A DNA stretch of 34,787 bases from a virus: positions 1 to 34,787 of IMG/VR virus record IMGVR_UViG_3300044701_000357, one strand, 5' to 3'. Of this stretch, positions 20,048 to 27,054 are shown piece by piece. The translations under genes were made by a program, and so were the position numbers. The notes under the pieces are model-generated. The model did no database searches and was not told the origin of the DNA. It saw nothing but the letters and a program-made list of their open reading frames with translations. The first letter of the stretch is position 1. Every line of letters starts with the position of its first letter.

Positions 20048-20064
20048 CTTAAACGAGGTCAAAA

Positions 20065-20940
20065 ATGGCTTATCCTGTCATTGATGCTCCTTACGGTTTT
20101 AAAGCTATTAATGAACTTAATGGCCTACCGTACGCTGGAGCAACGCGACAGTTCCCTATTGCCCGAAGCTACAACACGGATCTTTTTTATGGGGATCTAG
20201 TTCAGCTTCAGACAGACGGAACTCTGATTAAAACGTCTTACTCCGCCGCTTCCAGCCCCACTTCGGTGATCGCTGGTGCGATTGGCGTGTTTGTTGGCTG
20301 TCAGTTTACGAACCCAACGACTAAGCAGCTTCAGTTCTCGCAGTACTATCCTGCCAGCACTGCTGCAAACGACATCCTGGCATTTGTCATCGATGATCCG
20401 TCTGCTCTGTTTAAAGTCGTTATGGTTGGTCAAACTTCCAGCGAGAGCAACACTGTTTCTACGGTTGGCTACGCTAACCAGTCGTTCATTGGAACTAACG
20501 TGTATGCAGTTACCGGCGTTGCTGGTAGCACGACTACGGGTAACTCCAAGATGGCTGTGTCGGGTGATGGCCCAACGGATGGCACAGGTAACGTTCGCGT
20601 TGCCAGCAGTTCGTTGCCCTTCCGTGTGGTAAATGTTGTACCTGAGACTGCATACACTGTAGTTGGTACTGGAACTTCTTCTAGCACCACGATTACTTTG
20701 GATGCGGCTGTTACTGGACTTCAGGCTGGTATGGCTGTTGTTTGTGCTGCGGCTTCGGCTGGTGGACAACCCGGTGACTACAACTATGTTACTAATGTTA
20801 ACGGCACTACCGTTACTGTAGCTAAAACGCTTACGGCTGCTACTGCGGGTTCTCAGTTTACCTTTATTGGGTACCCTGAAGTTCTCGTTAAGTGGAACCA
20901 AGGCTGGCATAGCTATCAGTACGCTACTGCGCTTGCGTAA
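20065..20940 (+). CDS. Major structural protein, probable capsid decoration or second head protein
   Basis: A 291-residue protein, beginning MAYPVIDAPYGFKAINELNG, rich in Ala, Thr, Ser and Gly with alternating beta strands and very few charges, as expected for an abundant virion protein. QFSQYYPAS, FVIDDPSALFKVVM and a final PEVLVKWNQGWHSYQYATA look conserved with related phages; the region about 190-270 (YTVVGTGTSSSTTITLDAAV) resembles an inserted Ig-like beta domain. It stands between scaffold-region genes and the HK97-fold capsid gene. A decoration or cement role is inferred. Confidence 0.7.
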   Translation: MAYPVIDAPYGFKAINELNGLPYAGATRQFPIARSYNTDLFYGDLVQLQTDGTLIKTSYSAASSPTSVIAGAIGVFVGCQFTNPTTKQLQFSQYYPASTAANDILAFVIDDPSALFKVVMVGQTSSESNTVSTVGYANQSFIGTNVYAVTGVAGSTTTGNSKMAVSGDGPTDGTGNVRVASSSLPFRVVNVVPETAYTVVGTGTSSSTTITLDAAVTGLQAGMAVVCAAASAGGQPGDYNYVTNVNGTTVTVAKTLTAATAGSQFTFIGYPEVLVKWNQGWHSYQYATALA

Positions 20941-20952
20941 AGGGGAAACTAA

Positions 20953-21861
20953 ATGGCTATTTCACGCGCACAACTACTGAAAGAGCTTCTCCCCGGCCTG
21001 AACGCATTGTTCGGCTTGGAGTACGCTCGCTATGGCGAAGAGCACAAGGAAATCTACGAAACCGAGACTTCCGAGCGTTCGTTTGAAGAGGAAACCAAAC
21101 TGTCTGGATTCTCGGCCGCACCGGTCAAGAACGAAGGCAGCGCGATGGCCTACGATAACGCGCAAGAAGCTTGGACCGCTCGTTACGTCCATGAGACTAT
21201 TGTCTTAGGATTCTCGCTAACCGAAGAGGCTATCGAGGACAACCTGTACGACAATCTGGCTAATCGCTACACCAAGTCCTTAGCTCGCGCTATGGCATAC
21301 ACCAAGCAGACCAAAGCTGCTGCGGTTCTGAACAACGGCTTTAATACTGCCTACACGGGCGGTGATGGAGTTGCTCTGTTCTCGACAGCACATCCTTTGA
21401 TCTCTGGTGGCACCAACAGCAACACGCCCGCAGTTGCGGCTGACCTTTCTGAAACATCGTTGGAAGCAGCGGTTATTCAGATTGCAGCTTGGACTGACGA
21501 ACGTGGTCTGTTGATTGCAGCTAAGCCGAAGAAGCTGATCATCCCGTCTGCATTGCAGTTCGTTGCAACTCGTATTTTGGAAACGGAACTGCGCGTTGAC
21601 ACGGCAGACAACACGATCAACGCCTTGAAGAACAATGGCTCGATCCCCGAGGGTTACGCCATTAACCACTTCTTGACGGATACGGATGCTTGGTTCCTTA
21701 CGACTGACGTGCCCAATGGTATGAAGCACTTTGTCCGCGCACCTTTGACACAGGGAATGGATGGCGATTTCGATACCGGAAACGTTCGGTACAAGAGCCG
21801 CGAGCGTTATTCGTTCGGTTGGTCTGATCCGCTTGGGATGTTTGGTTCGCCCGGAGCATAA
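20953..21861 (+). CDS. Major capsid protein, HK97 fold, Mu gpT-like
   Basis: A 302-residue capsid protein. The N-arm starts with ISRAQLLKELLPGLNALFGL; then SERSFEEETKLSGFSAAPVK, the TARYVHETIVLGFSLTEEAI helix region, GVALFSTAHPLISGG, AAWTDERGLLIAAKPKKLII and a final SRERYSFGWSDPLGMFGSPG correspond to the Mu-type major head subunit family of the HK97 fold. It self-assembles on the scaffold to form the shell. AAGGGG precedes ATG 20953. A terminator follows immediately, closing the first late transcription block. The N-terminal segment recurs in the early-operon gene 4423-5430. Confidence 0.93.
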   Translation: MAISRAQLLKELLPGLNALFGLEYARYGEEHKEIYETETSERSFEEETKLSGFSAAPVKNEGSAMAYDNAQEAWTARYVHETIVLGFSLTEEAIEDNLYDNLANRYTKSLARAMAYTKQTKAAAVLNNGFNTAYTGGDGVALFSTAHPLISGGTNSNTPAVAADLSETSLEAAVIQIAAWTDERGLLIAAKPKKLIIPSALQFVATRILETELRVDTADNTINALKNNGSIPEGYAINHFLTDTDAWFLTTDVPNGMKHFVRAPLTQGMDGDFDTGNVRYKSRERYSFGWSDPLGMFGSPGA

Positions 21862-21891
21862 TAAAATCAAGGATTTAGCTTGGTTTGGAAG

Positions 21892-21918
21892 AGCCACCTT
21901 CGGGTGGCTTTTCTTTTT
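21892..21918 (+). terminator. Rho-independent terminator after the capsid gene
   Basis: AGCCACC-TTCG-GGTGGCT, a perfect 7-bp stem with a TTCG loop, followed by TTTCTTTTT. It lies 31 bases after the capsid stop codon. Confidence 0.93.
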
Positions 21919-21937
21919 GTGGGGTACATGATATAAT
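21909..21937 (+). promoter_or_regulatory. Extended -10 promoter of the HNH endonuclease gene
   Basis: TATAAT (21932-21937) preceded by TG-A is an extended -10; the -35 region (21909-21914, TTTTCT) is weak and overlaps the T run of the terminator. The start would be about 20 bases before the ribosome site AAGGAG of the endonuclease gene. Confidence 0.68.
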
Positions 21938-21964
21938 TCTCCGTATCGTAACTAAGGAGATGGA

Positions 21965-22567
21965 ATGGACACCACAAATTTACCCAAAACCCGACAAGAA
22001 GCTAAAGCCACAGGTGCCAAGTACTACTTCACTGGCGAGCCTTGTAAGCATGGGCACATTGCACCGCGCAAAACTAAAGGCTCATGCGTTGAATGTTTGA
22101 AAGTTGAATGGGAAAAAGCCAATACCACCAGAGCCGATTACTTCCGCGACTACAACAAATCAGAAGCGGGGCAACAAGCTAAGCGAAAGTATTACGAAGC
22201 AAACAAAGAAAACGTCATTGCGCGGGCACAGGCAAGACCAGACGAGGATAAACGCCGATATAAAAAAACTCATAAGGTCAACAACCCTGATATGTATAAA
22301 GAAATGACTAGCTTACGTCGTCGAAGATTTAGGGATGCCACGCCTAAATGGTTGACGGACACTCACAAAATGGAAATCAGGTTGAAATACAGGCTAGCTA
22401 TTGAACTTAGCCGTGCTACTGGAGAACGTCATGCGGTGGATCATATTGTCCCCCTTCATGGTGAAAACGTATGCGGGCTTCATGTGCCTTGGAACTTGCA
22501 AGTTTTAACCCAAAAAGACAACTTGCTTAAATACAATCGCATGGTTGACACACCCCTCACAACCTGA
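21965..22567 (+). CDS. HNH homing-type endonuclease
   Basis: A 200-residue protein. The N-terminal zinc motif YFTGEPCKHGHIAPRKTKGS with CVEC (cysteines 27, 41, 44) is followed by a long basic coiled linker, then an HNH nuclease: VDHIVPLHGENVCGLHVPWN (Asp159-His160, Asn177) and a final N-L-L-K-Y-N segment. It has its own terminator-insulated promoter and lies between capsid and downstream structural genes, the usual setting of a free-standing homing endonuclease inserted in a phage late operon. The AAGGAG site precedes ATG 21965. The catalytic motif looks intact. Confidence 0.9.
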   Translation: MDTTNLPKTRQEAKATGAKYYFTGEPCKHGHIAPRKTKGSCVECLKVEWEKANTTRADYFRDYNKSEAGQQAKRKYYEANKENVIARAQARPDEDKRRYKKTHKVNNPDMYKEMTSLRRRRFRDATPKWLTDTHKMEIRLKYRLAIELSRATGERHAVDHIVPLHGENVCGLHVPWNLQVLTQKDNLLKYNRMVDTPLTT

Positions 22568-22582
22568 TAAAACACTGATATT

Positions 22583-22641
22583 CCGGGGTTAGCCCGGTGT
22601 ATTAGACAGTCCCGGCTGACGACATGCAGACTAATACACCG
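22583..22641 (+). ncRNA. Structured RNA leader, possible pseudoknot
   Basis: CGGTGTATTAG (22595-22605) pairs perfectly over 11 bp with CTAATACACCG (22631-22641), enclosing a 25-base loop. CCGGG (22583-22587) can pair either with CCCGG at 22593-22597 or with the identical CCCGG in the loop at 22611-22615. The second choice leaves the long stem intact and forms an H-type pseudoknot. The element ends 20 bases before ATG 22662, close to its GAGG site, so it is probably a cis-acting leader or processed RNA. It is not a CRISPR, tRNA or terminator. Confidence 0.6.
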
Positions 22642-22661
22642 ATATCGCATGTGAGGATTAC

Positions 22662-23264
22662 ATGGCACGTACAACCTTCTCCGGGCCAGTAAAGTCGGAT
22701 AACGGCTTTGAGGGCAGCTTCATCGGCACCCTTGCAATTACTGAATCCGGTAATACCATCACCACCACAAACACTGCAACCAGCGGCACGTATCAGCCTT
22801 TGGTTGTTGACACCACGATGTCTGGCGCGGGCGCAGACGGCGGTCGTACTAAATTTTCGATGTCTACCAACGTGGCGTTGGGGTCGTTCTCCAACGCTCT
22901 AAAAGCTGAAGTCACCTACGGCGCTTCGGGCCGCACGACCGGTCTTGGTTCGGCGTTTGTTGCTGAGTTAAGCCTTTCGGCAGGTACTACTTCCGGTACT
23001 TATGCGCCCCTAGAGCTTGAACTTAATTGTGCTTCCGGTGACTCTACTGGTACGACAACGTCACTTATCTACGCTTCGGTCAACGGTACGGGCGCGGGCA
23101 CGGTCGATACCAACGGTGTTTTCATGAACATCCAAGGTTTGACGGCTGGGGCAGGAAAAATGCTGGTAGCTGGTACGACTTTGGGCACTGCTTACGGCGG
23201 TCTTCGCGTTAAGGTTGGTGCTACCAACTACTGGATTCCGCTCTACGCTGCTCAGCCCACCTAA
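22662..23264 (+). CDS. Virion structural protein, beta-rich, 200 aa
   Basis: Begins MARTTFSGPVKSDNGFEGSF; the rest is a Gly/Thr/Ser/Ala-rich beta protein with almost no charge, ending VKVGATNYWIPLYAAQPT. The N-terminal pattern is common to head-fibre or decoration-like proteins of many environmental phages. GAGG lies five bases upstream of the ATG. It follows the structured RNA leader and begins the second late block, so its dose may be set by that RNA. The exact location in the virion is unknown. Confidence 0.75.
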   Translation: MARTTFSGPVKSDNGFEGSFIGTLAITESGNTITTTNTATSGTYQPLVVDTTMSGAGADGGRTKFSMSTNVALGSFSNALKAEVTYGASGRTTGLGSAFVAELSLSAGTTSGTYAPLELELNCASGDSTGTTTSLIYASVNGTGAGTVDTNGVFMNIQGLTAGAGKMLVAGTTLGTAYGGLRVKVGATNYWIPLYAAQPT

Positions 23265-23437
23265 TGGAACTAACCAAAGAAACCTTGCTGGAAGTCAGAC
23301 AACAAGCCATAGCCAAACGGCAAAACTTGTTTGAGATGCTCCAGCAAGCTAACGGTGCAATAGATATGGTCGATTACTTGCTTCAGAAGATGGAGCAAGA
23401 AAAACCGGAGCAGCAGAATGGCGACGATGCAATATGA
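23264..23437 (+). CDS. Small coiled-coil protein, 57 aa
   Basis: ATG 23264 overlaps the stop of the preceding gene (TAATG). The protein MELTKETLLEVRQQAIAKRQ with NLFEMLQQANGAIDMVDYLL and QKMEQEKPEQQNGDDAI is one helical hairpin or coiled coil with an acidic end. Small proteins of this type (single coiled coil, 50-70 residues) are frequent in phage structural regions. Its stop lies 20 bases inside the next gene. No function known. Confidence 0.7.
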   Translation: MELTKETLLEVRQQAIAKRQNLFEMLQQANGAIDMVDYLLQKMEQEKPEQQNGDDAI

Positions 23438-23729
23438 TGTCTTTGCGACCCAACCGCTAACCTCGACTGGTGATTTTTTAAACCAAAACAGTTTGGCGGT
23501 TCCACGCGCAAGGATCAAAACGATCTATGCAGTAAATGGCACTGATGCTGGGTCTGTCGTTATTCGTGATGGAAGCGCAACGGGTCCAGTTTTGTTAACA
23601 GTTAATACAGCGGCAAAAGCCAATGCTGGGTATACCATCATCCCACTCCCCGGCGAAGGTATTTTGGCTTCTGTTGGGCTGCATGGCACTGTTACAAACA
23701 CTACGTCAATGGTGATCTTCTATGGCTAA
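23418..23729 (+). CDS. Small structural protein, 103 aa
   Basis: GGAG lies seven bases before ATG 23418. The protein MATMQYDVFATQPLTSTGDF followed by ARIKTIYAVNGTDAGSVVIR and GEGILASVGLHGTVTNTTSM is a compact beta protein resembling small capsid-decoration or tail-associated proteins of related phages. It overlaps both neighbouring genes slightly, typical of this densely packed operon. Virion location is inferred from context. Confidence 0.7.
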   Translation: MATMQYDVFATQPLTSTGDFLNQNSLAVPRARIKTIYAVNGTDAGSVVIRDGSATGPVLLTVNTAAKANAGYTIIPLPGEGILASVGLHGTVTNTTSMVIFYG

Positions 23730-23982
23730 GACTCCGGCATGGCAGCGTAAAGAAGGTAAATCTGAAAAAGGCGGACTCAACGCCAAAGGCAGAGCTTCAT
23801 ATAACGCAGCTAATCCGGGTAAGCCTGGGCTTAAACCCCCCGCTCCAAACCCAAAAACCGAGAAAGATGCTAACCGGCGTAAGTCTTTTTGTGCAAGGAT
23901 GAGTGGGATGCCTGGGCCAATGAAAGATGAAAAAGGGCGACCAACGCGCAAAGCGTTGTCGTTAAAGGCGTGGAAATGCTAG
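23722..23982 (+). CDS. DUF6321-like small basic protein, 86 aa
   Basis: MAKTPAWQRKEGKSEKGGLN followed by AKGRASYNAANPGKPGLKPP, APNPKTEKDANRRKSFCARM and SLKAWKC matches the DUF6321 pattern (hallmarks 'PAWQRKEGK-GGLN-KGR' and 'RRKSFCARM'). It is very basic, Gly/Lys/Pro-rich and probably disordered. Function unknown; first of a series of small basic proteins in this operon that may be packaged with DNA. The start lies 8 bases inside the preceding gene. Confidence 0.82.
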   Translation: MAKTPAWQRKEGKSEKGGLNAKGRASYNAANPGKPGLKPPAPNPKTEKDANRRKSFCARMSGMPGPMKDEKGRPTRKALSLKAWKC

Positions 23983-24383
23983 CCTGTACACGCTGTAAAG
24001 AGGAAAAACCAGAAACAATTGAGTTCTTCCCTCCACACAACAAAAAGCGTAACGGTTTAGATAGCTGGTGCCGTAGTTGTCGTGCAACGTATCGAAATGC
24101 AAACTGTCGTGGGCGGTTTCGTGATGTAATTACAGACGAAGCTTTAGCGGATATAAAAGCCACGGTTACACAGTGTGTTATTTGTGGGGATAACGGGCCT
24201 TTGGTTGTAGACCATGACCATGTAACCGGAGAAGTAAGAGGGATGCTCTGCAATCACTGTAATAGAGGGTTAGGGCATTTCCGTGATGACCCAATGTTGT
24301 TGGAGTTTGCCGCCCAGTATCTTTATGCTTCAGCAGATGCTCCTGAGTGGGATGCGTATAAAGTTAAGGCGGAGCAGTGCTAA
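23976..24383 (+). CDS. Recombination endonuclease VII-like nuclease
   Basis: Start ATG 23976 (a GTG is six bases earlier). The 135 residues begin MLACTRCKEEKPETIEFF and carry two zinc knuckles (CTRC … CRSC), then the His-Me finger: CVICGDNGPLVVDHDHVTGE and VRGMLCNHCNRGLGHFRDD. This is the endonuclease VII family. In T4 the enzyme resolves branched DNA before packaging, but small free-standing versions like this one are often mobile. Its insertion among small basic structural genes suggests a mobile origin. The key DHDH and CxxC residues are intact. Confidence 0.88.
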   Translation: MLACTRCKEEKPETIEFFPPHNKKRNGLDSWCRSCRATYRNANCRGRFRDVITDEALADIKATVTQCVICGDNGPLVVDHDHVTGEVRGMLCNHCNRGLGHFRDDPMLLEFAAQYLYASADAPEWDAYKVKAEQC

Positions 24384-24632
24384 ATGGATCCGATTATTCT
24401 TTGGAATCTCATTACGTCTATCTTAGTAGGGCTTGTGATGTTCATGCTTAAGAACTCGCATGAGGAACAGCAGCGCATCCAGATCCTACTAAACAAAACG
24501 AGGGAGGAAATCGCTCGTGATCACATCACTCGTGCAGAAGTTCGTGCGGACCTTGAAAAGATTATGGAACGCTTTGATACAGGCTTTGAACGGCTTGAAG
24601 CAAAGATTGATGCCCTCGCTAAAAAAGGATAG
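24384..24632 (+). CDS. Small membrane protein with coiled-coil tail, 82 aa
   Basis: N-terminal membrane segment PIILWNLITSILVGLVMFML (residues 3-22), then a charged coiled coil (EQQRIQILLNKTREEIARDH, RADLEKIMERFDTGFERLEA). GGAG lies nine bases upstream. Proteins of this shape are frequent in phage structural operons and could be a membrane-attached assembly factor or a lysis accessory. The ATG follows the preceding TAA directly. Confidence 0.75.
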   Translation: MDPIILWNLITSILVGLVMFMLKNSHEEQQRIQILLNKTREEIARDHITRAEVRADLEKIMERFDTGFERLEAKIDALAKKG

Positions 24633-24634
24633 TG

Positions 24635-24928
24635 ATGCCAGCAGTCAGCGAGAAGCAGAGAAGGTTCATGCAGGCAGTAGCGAACAATCCGAAGTTCGCA
24701 AAGAAAGTTGATGTCCCTCAATCCGTTGGAAAGGAATTTACGATGAAAAAGATGAACATGGGCGGCATGTCCGCAAGCAAGATGGGCGCAGTTAAGACCG
24801 CAGCTCCTAGCCGTGATGGTGTTGCTATGAAAGGCAAGACCAAAGGCAAGATGGTTGTCATGGCCGGTAACAAGATGGCTGGTGGTGGGATGGCTTACCG
24901 CAAAGGCGGGAAAGCAAAGAGCTGCTGA
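24635..24928 (+). CDS. DUF3008-like protein fused to a Gly/Lys/Met-rich domain, 97 aa
   Basis: The N-terminus MPAVSEKQRRFMQAVANNPK followed by VDVPQSVGKEF fits the DUF3008-like pattern ('MPAxSExQRRFMxA'). From residue 37 a second, Met/Gly/Lys-rich stretch follows (MKKMNMGGMSASKMGAVKTA, MVVMAGNKMAGGGMAYRKGG), a type of sequence I know as a separate small phage protein. Its internal ATG at 24743 has GGAA upstream, so a shorter second product is possible. Start at ATG 24635 rather than GTG 24632. Function unknown, strongly basic. Confidence 0.7.
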   Translation: MPAVSEKQRRFMQAVANNPKFAKKVDVPQSVGKEFTMKKMNMGGMSASKMGAVKTAAPSRDGVAMKGKTKGKMVVMAGNKMAGGGMAYRKGGKAKSC

Positions 24929-24929
24929 G

Positions 24930-25208
24930 ATGATGGCCTCACGCGGGATGGGGGCGATTCGCGCCTCCAAGATGCCCAAGCCGGTTACCAAAGCTAGGCG
25001 GGATGACACCGATTTCACGGCGTTTTCTAAAGGCGGCGAGTCCCGCGTGAACGAAGCTGGCAATTACACCAAGCCGGGGATGCGTAAAGCATTGTTCAAC
25101 AGCATTAAAGCTGGTGGTAAAGGTGGTGCGCCGGGGCAATGGTCCGCGAGGAAAGCTCAGATGCTTGCTATGAAGTACAAGCAAAAGGGCGGGGGTTATC
25201 GAGATTGA
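24930..25208 (+). CDS. Small basic phage protein, 92 aa
   Basis: Starts at ATG 24930, two bases after the preceding stop, although the frame is open to 24855. Sequence MMASRGMGAIRASKMPKPVT, RRDDTDFTAFSKGG, VNEAGNYTKPGMRKALFNSI, KAGGKGGAPGQWSARKAQML. The 'GGKGGxPGQWSARKAQ' block is a recurrent signature of an uncharacterised phage protein found with the DUF6321-like and DUF5872-like genes, as here. It is rich in Lys/Arg/Gly and may bind DNA inside the capsid. Confidence 0.75.
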   Translation: MMASRGMGAIRASKMPKPVTKARRDDTDFTAFSKGGESRVNEAGNYTKPGMRKALFNSIKAGGKGGAPGQWSARKAQMLAMKYKQKGGGYRD

Positions 25209-25450
25209 AAGCACCTCAGCAGAGTCTGAAGAATTGGACTGACCAGAAATGGAGAACCAAGAGTGGCAAACCTAGTACACAGGGTTCAAAAGCAACTGGC
25301 GAGCGGTATCTCCCAGAGGCGGCAATCAATGCTCTTACACCTGCTGAGTACGCTGCGACAACAAGAGCTAAACGCGCTGGAAAACGCTCGGGAAAGCAAT
25401 TCGTCAAACAACCAAAAGGCATTGCTGCTAAGACCGCGAGGTACAGATAA
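25205..25450 (+). CDS. DUF5872-like small basic protein, 81 aa, TTG start
   Basis: Start is taken as TTG 25205, overlapping the preceding TGA (TTGA); an ATG at 25139 would lie deep within the previous gene. The protein LKAPQQSLKNWTDQKWRTKS, GKPSTQGSKATGERYLPEAA, LTPAEYAATTRAKRAGKRSG, KQFVKQPKGIAAKTARYR shows the DUF5872-like plan ('LKxWTxQxW', 'RYLPxxA', 'ATTRAKRAG', 'KQFVxQP'). Very basic. Function unknown. The weak ribosome site and TTG suggest low, coupled expression. Confidence 0.72.
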   Translation: MKAPQQSLKNWTDQKWRTKSGKPSTQGSKATGERYLPEAAINALTPAEYAATTRAKRAGKRSGKQFVKQPKGIAAKTARYR

Positions 25451-25707
25451 TGGCTAAAAAGTTTCCTGATTTAACAGGCGATGGGGATGTGACCAAAGCG
25501 GACATTCTCAAAGGTCGTGGTGTAGAAGGTTTTAAAAGCGGTAAGTTTATTCAAGCTGCAATTAAGAAACCGGGAGCACTTCGTGAACAGCTTGGTATTA
25601 AAGGTAAAAAGCCGATTCCTGCGAAGATGCTTGATAAAGCTACTAAGGCTCCGGGCAAACTTGGGCAAAGAGCTAGGCTTGCTAAAACGCTCCGAGGGAT
25701 GAAGTGA
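25450..25707 (+). CDS. Small basic protein with EF-hand/dockerin-like calcium loop, 85 aa
   Basis: Begins MAKKFPDLTGDGDVTKADIL: residues 7-18 (D-L-T-G-D-G-D-V-T-K-A-D) fit a calcium-binding EF-hand or dockerin loop, with acidic or polar ligands at positions 1, 3, 5, 7, 9 and 12 and Gly at 6. The rest is Lys/Gly/Ala-rich helix (KKPGALREQLGIKGKKPIPA, KAPGKLGQRARLAKTLRGMK). The start overlaps the previous TAA. Probably a minor virion or internal protein; calcium binding is predicted only. Confidence 0.75.
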   Translation: MAKKFPDLTGDGDVTKADILKGRGVEGFKSGKFIQAAIKKPGALREQLGIKGKKPIPAKMLDKATKAPGKLGQRARLAKTLRGMK

Positions 25708-26414
25708 CAACAACTTCAGGCACGACAGTCTTTAATCTCGATCTAAACGAGATTATTGAAGAGGCATTTGAGCGGTGCGGGATTGAGGTGCGTACTGGGT
25801 ACGAACACCGTACGGCTCGTCGTTCCATGAATTTGATGTTTACTGAGTGGGCTAACCGGGGTATCAACCTGTGGACGATTGAGCAGGGCCAGATCGCCAT
25901 GACCACGGGTACGATTGTTTACAACTTGCCGGTAGATACAGTAGACCTCATTGAGCAGGTTATTCGTACGCAGACTGGAATCCCTCAGACGGATATCAAT
26001 ATCACGCGTATCTCAGTCGATACCTACGCCACGATACCAAACAAGAACGCCCAAGGCAGACCCATTCAGGTTTGGATCAATAGGCAGTCAGGGGTACTGA
26101 CACCTACTGGAATTGCGTACCCTACGATCAACGTCTGGCCTGCGCCAGATCAAGATAATTTTTACACCTTTGTGTACTGGCGATTACGTCGTATGCAGGA
26201 TGCTGGCGGCGGAGCCAACATTCAGGATGTGCCATTTAGGTTCATTAACTGCTTGGCTGCTGGGTTGTCGTACTACTTGTCACTGAAGATTCCCGAGGCC
26301 GCGCAGCGCATACCGATGCTGAAAGAGATGTATGACGAACAGTTAAGGCTTGCGTTAGACGAAGACCGCGAGAAAGCCCCCTTGCGGATCGCACCACGGC
26401 AGTTGTTCTACTGA
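25704..26414 (+). CDS. Head-to-tail adaptor, P22 gp4-like (putative)
   Basis: A 236-residue protein starting at GTG 25704, overlapping the preceding TGA. The N-terminal helices LDLNEIIEEAFERCGIEVRT and TARRSMNLMFTEWANRGINL, then a beta domain (QGQIAMTTGTIVYNLPVDTV), and a C-terminal helical part (FINCLAAGLSYYLSLKIPEA) are characteristic of the packaged-DNA-stabilising connector proteins that plug the portal in podoviruses. Related genes precede the second adaptor and fibre genes, as here. The assignment is by pattern and position. Confidence 0.72.
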   Translation: MTTTSGTTVFNLDLNEIIEEAFERCGIEVRTGYEHRTARRSMNLMFTEWANRGINLWTIEQGQIAMTTGTIVYNLPVDTVDLIEQVIRTQTGIPQTDINITRISVDTYATIPNKNAQGRPIQVWINRQSGVLTPTGIAYPTINVWPAPDQDNFYTFVYWRLRRMQDAGGGANIQDVPFRFINCLAAGLSYYLSLKIPEAAQRIPMLKEMYDEQLRLALDEDREKAPLRIAPRQLFY

Positions 26415-26415
26415 T

Positions 26416-26838
26416 ATGCCTAATCGGTTTGCATCGGGTAAGTGGGCCATATCGCAGTGCGATAGGTGCGGCTTTCGCTACAAACTGAAAGAATTGCGTG
26501 GTCTTGTTATCAAGACTAAGAACGTCAACATCATTGTCTGCCCTACTTGTTGGGAAGAAGATCAACCGCAGTTGCAGCTTGGTATGTATCCTGTGGACGA
26601 TCCACAGGCGTTGCGGAATCCTCGTCCTGATACGACGTATCGCGTTGCCGGTCTAAACGGGTTGCAGATCAATACAACGACGACGCAACTAGGTAGCGGA
26701 GACCCCTCTGGAGGTAGTAGAATCATTCAGTGGGGATGGGCACCTGTGGGTGGGGCAAGATCTTATGACACAGGTCTAACGCCGAACAATCTTGTGCTGG
26801 GCATCACGCTAGGCACTGTTACTGTAAATGTTACATAG
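26416..26838 (+). CDS. Zinc-ribbon structural protein, 140 aa
   Basis: MPNRFASGKWAISQCDRCGF with CxxC at 15-18 and CPTC at about 42-45 forms an N-terminal zinc ribbon. The middle has PRPDTTYRVAG and the C-terminus is a beta/Gly/Thr-rich stretch ending GTVTVNVT that may be flexible. This layout (zinc ribbon plus low-complexity tail) is known from proteins between adaptor genes of similar phages. It begins one base after the preceding stop. Function unknown. Confidence 0.72.
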   Translation: MPNRFASGKWAISQCDRCGFRYKLKELRGLVIKTKNVNIIVCPTCWEEDQPQLQLGMYPVDDPQALRNPRPDTTYRVAGLNGLQINTTTTQLGSGDPSGGSRIIQWGWAPVGGARSYDTGLTPNNLVLGITLGTVTVNVT

Positions 26839-26847
26839 GAGTCTATG

Positions 26848-27054
26848 ATGGACAAGAAAGACTTAGCCCAAGACAAGAAAATGATTGCTGGTGCAGTACA
26901 CAAGCATGAGAAAGCCAAGCACAAAGGTGCCCCACTGACCAAACTCCGTAAGGGCGGTAAGACTAACGCCGAAATGAAGACGCTAGGTCGGAACATGGCT
27001 AAGATTGCTAATCAGAAATCACCTTCTTTCAAATACAAGATGGGGGCGAAATGA
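26848..27054 (+). CDS. Small basic phage protein, 68 aa
   Basis: Two ATG codons lie in tandem (26845 and 26848); the second is at the better distance from AGGAG. MDKKDLAQDKKMIAGAVHKH, EKAKHKGAPLTKLRKGGKTN, AEMKTLGRNMAKIANQKSPS: strongly basic, helical, with the 'HEKAxHKGxPLTKLRKGGKTN' block that recurs in phages of this kind. Function unknown; together with neighbours it forms a set of small basic proteins likely to be packaged or to bind nucleic acid. Confidence 0.78.
   Translation: MDKKDLAQDKKMIAGAVHKHEKAKHKGAPLTKLRKGGKTNAEMKTLGRNMAKIANQKSPSFKYKMGAK

Noticed and set aside
19432-20910. Long minus-strand frames opposite the scaffold and capsid-region genes (127-237 residues)
   Set aside because: They mirror strongly supported late genes, contain no recognisable domains and lack ribosome sites.
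22583-22650. Hammerhead ribozyme
   Set aside because: A CTGACGA stretch fits the CUGANGA core, but there is no GAAA box and no NUH cleavage triplet at the expected places, so self-cleavage is not supported.
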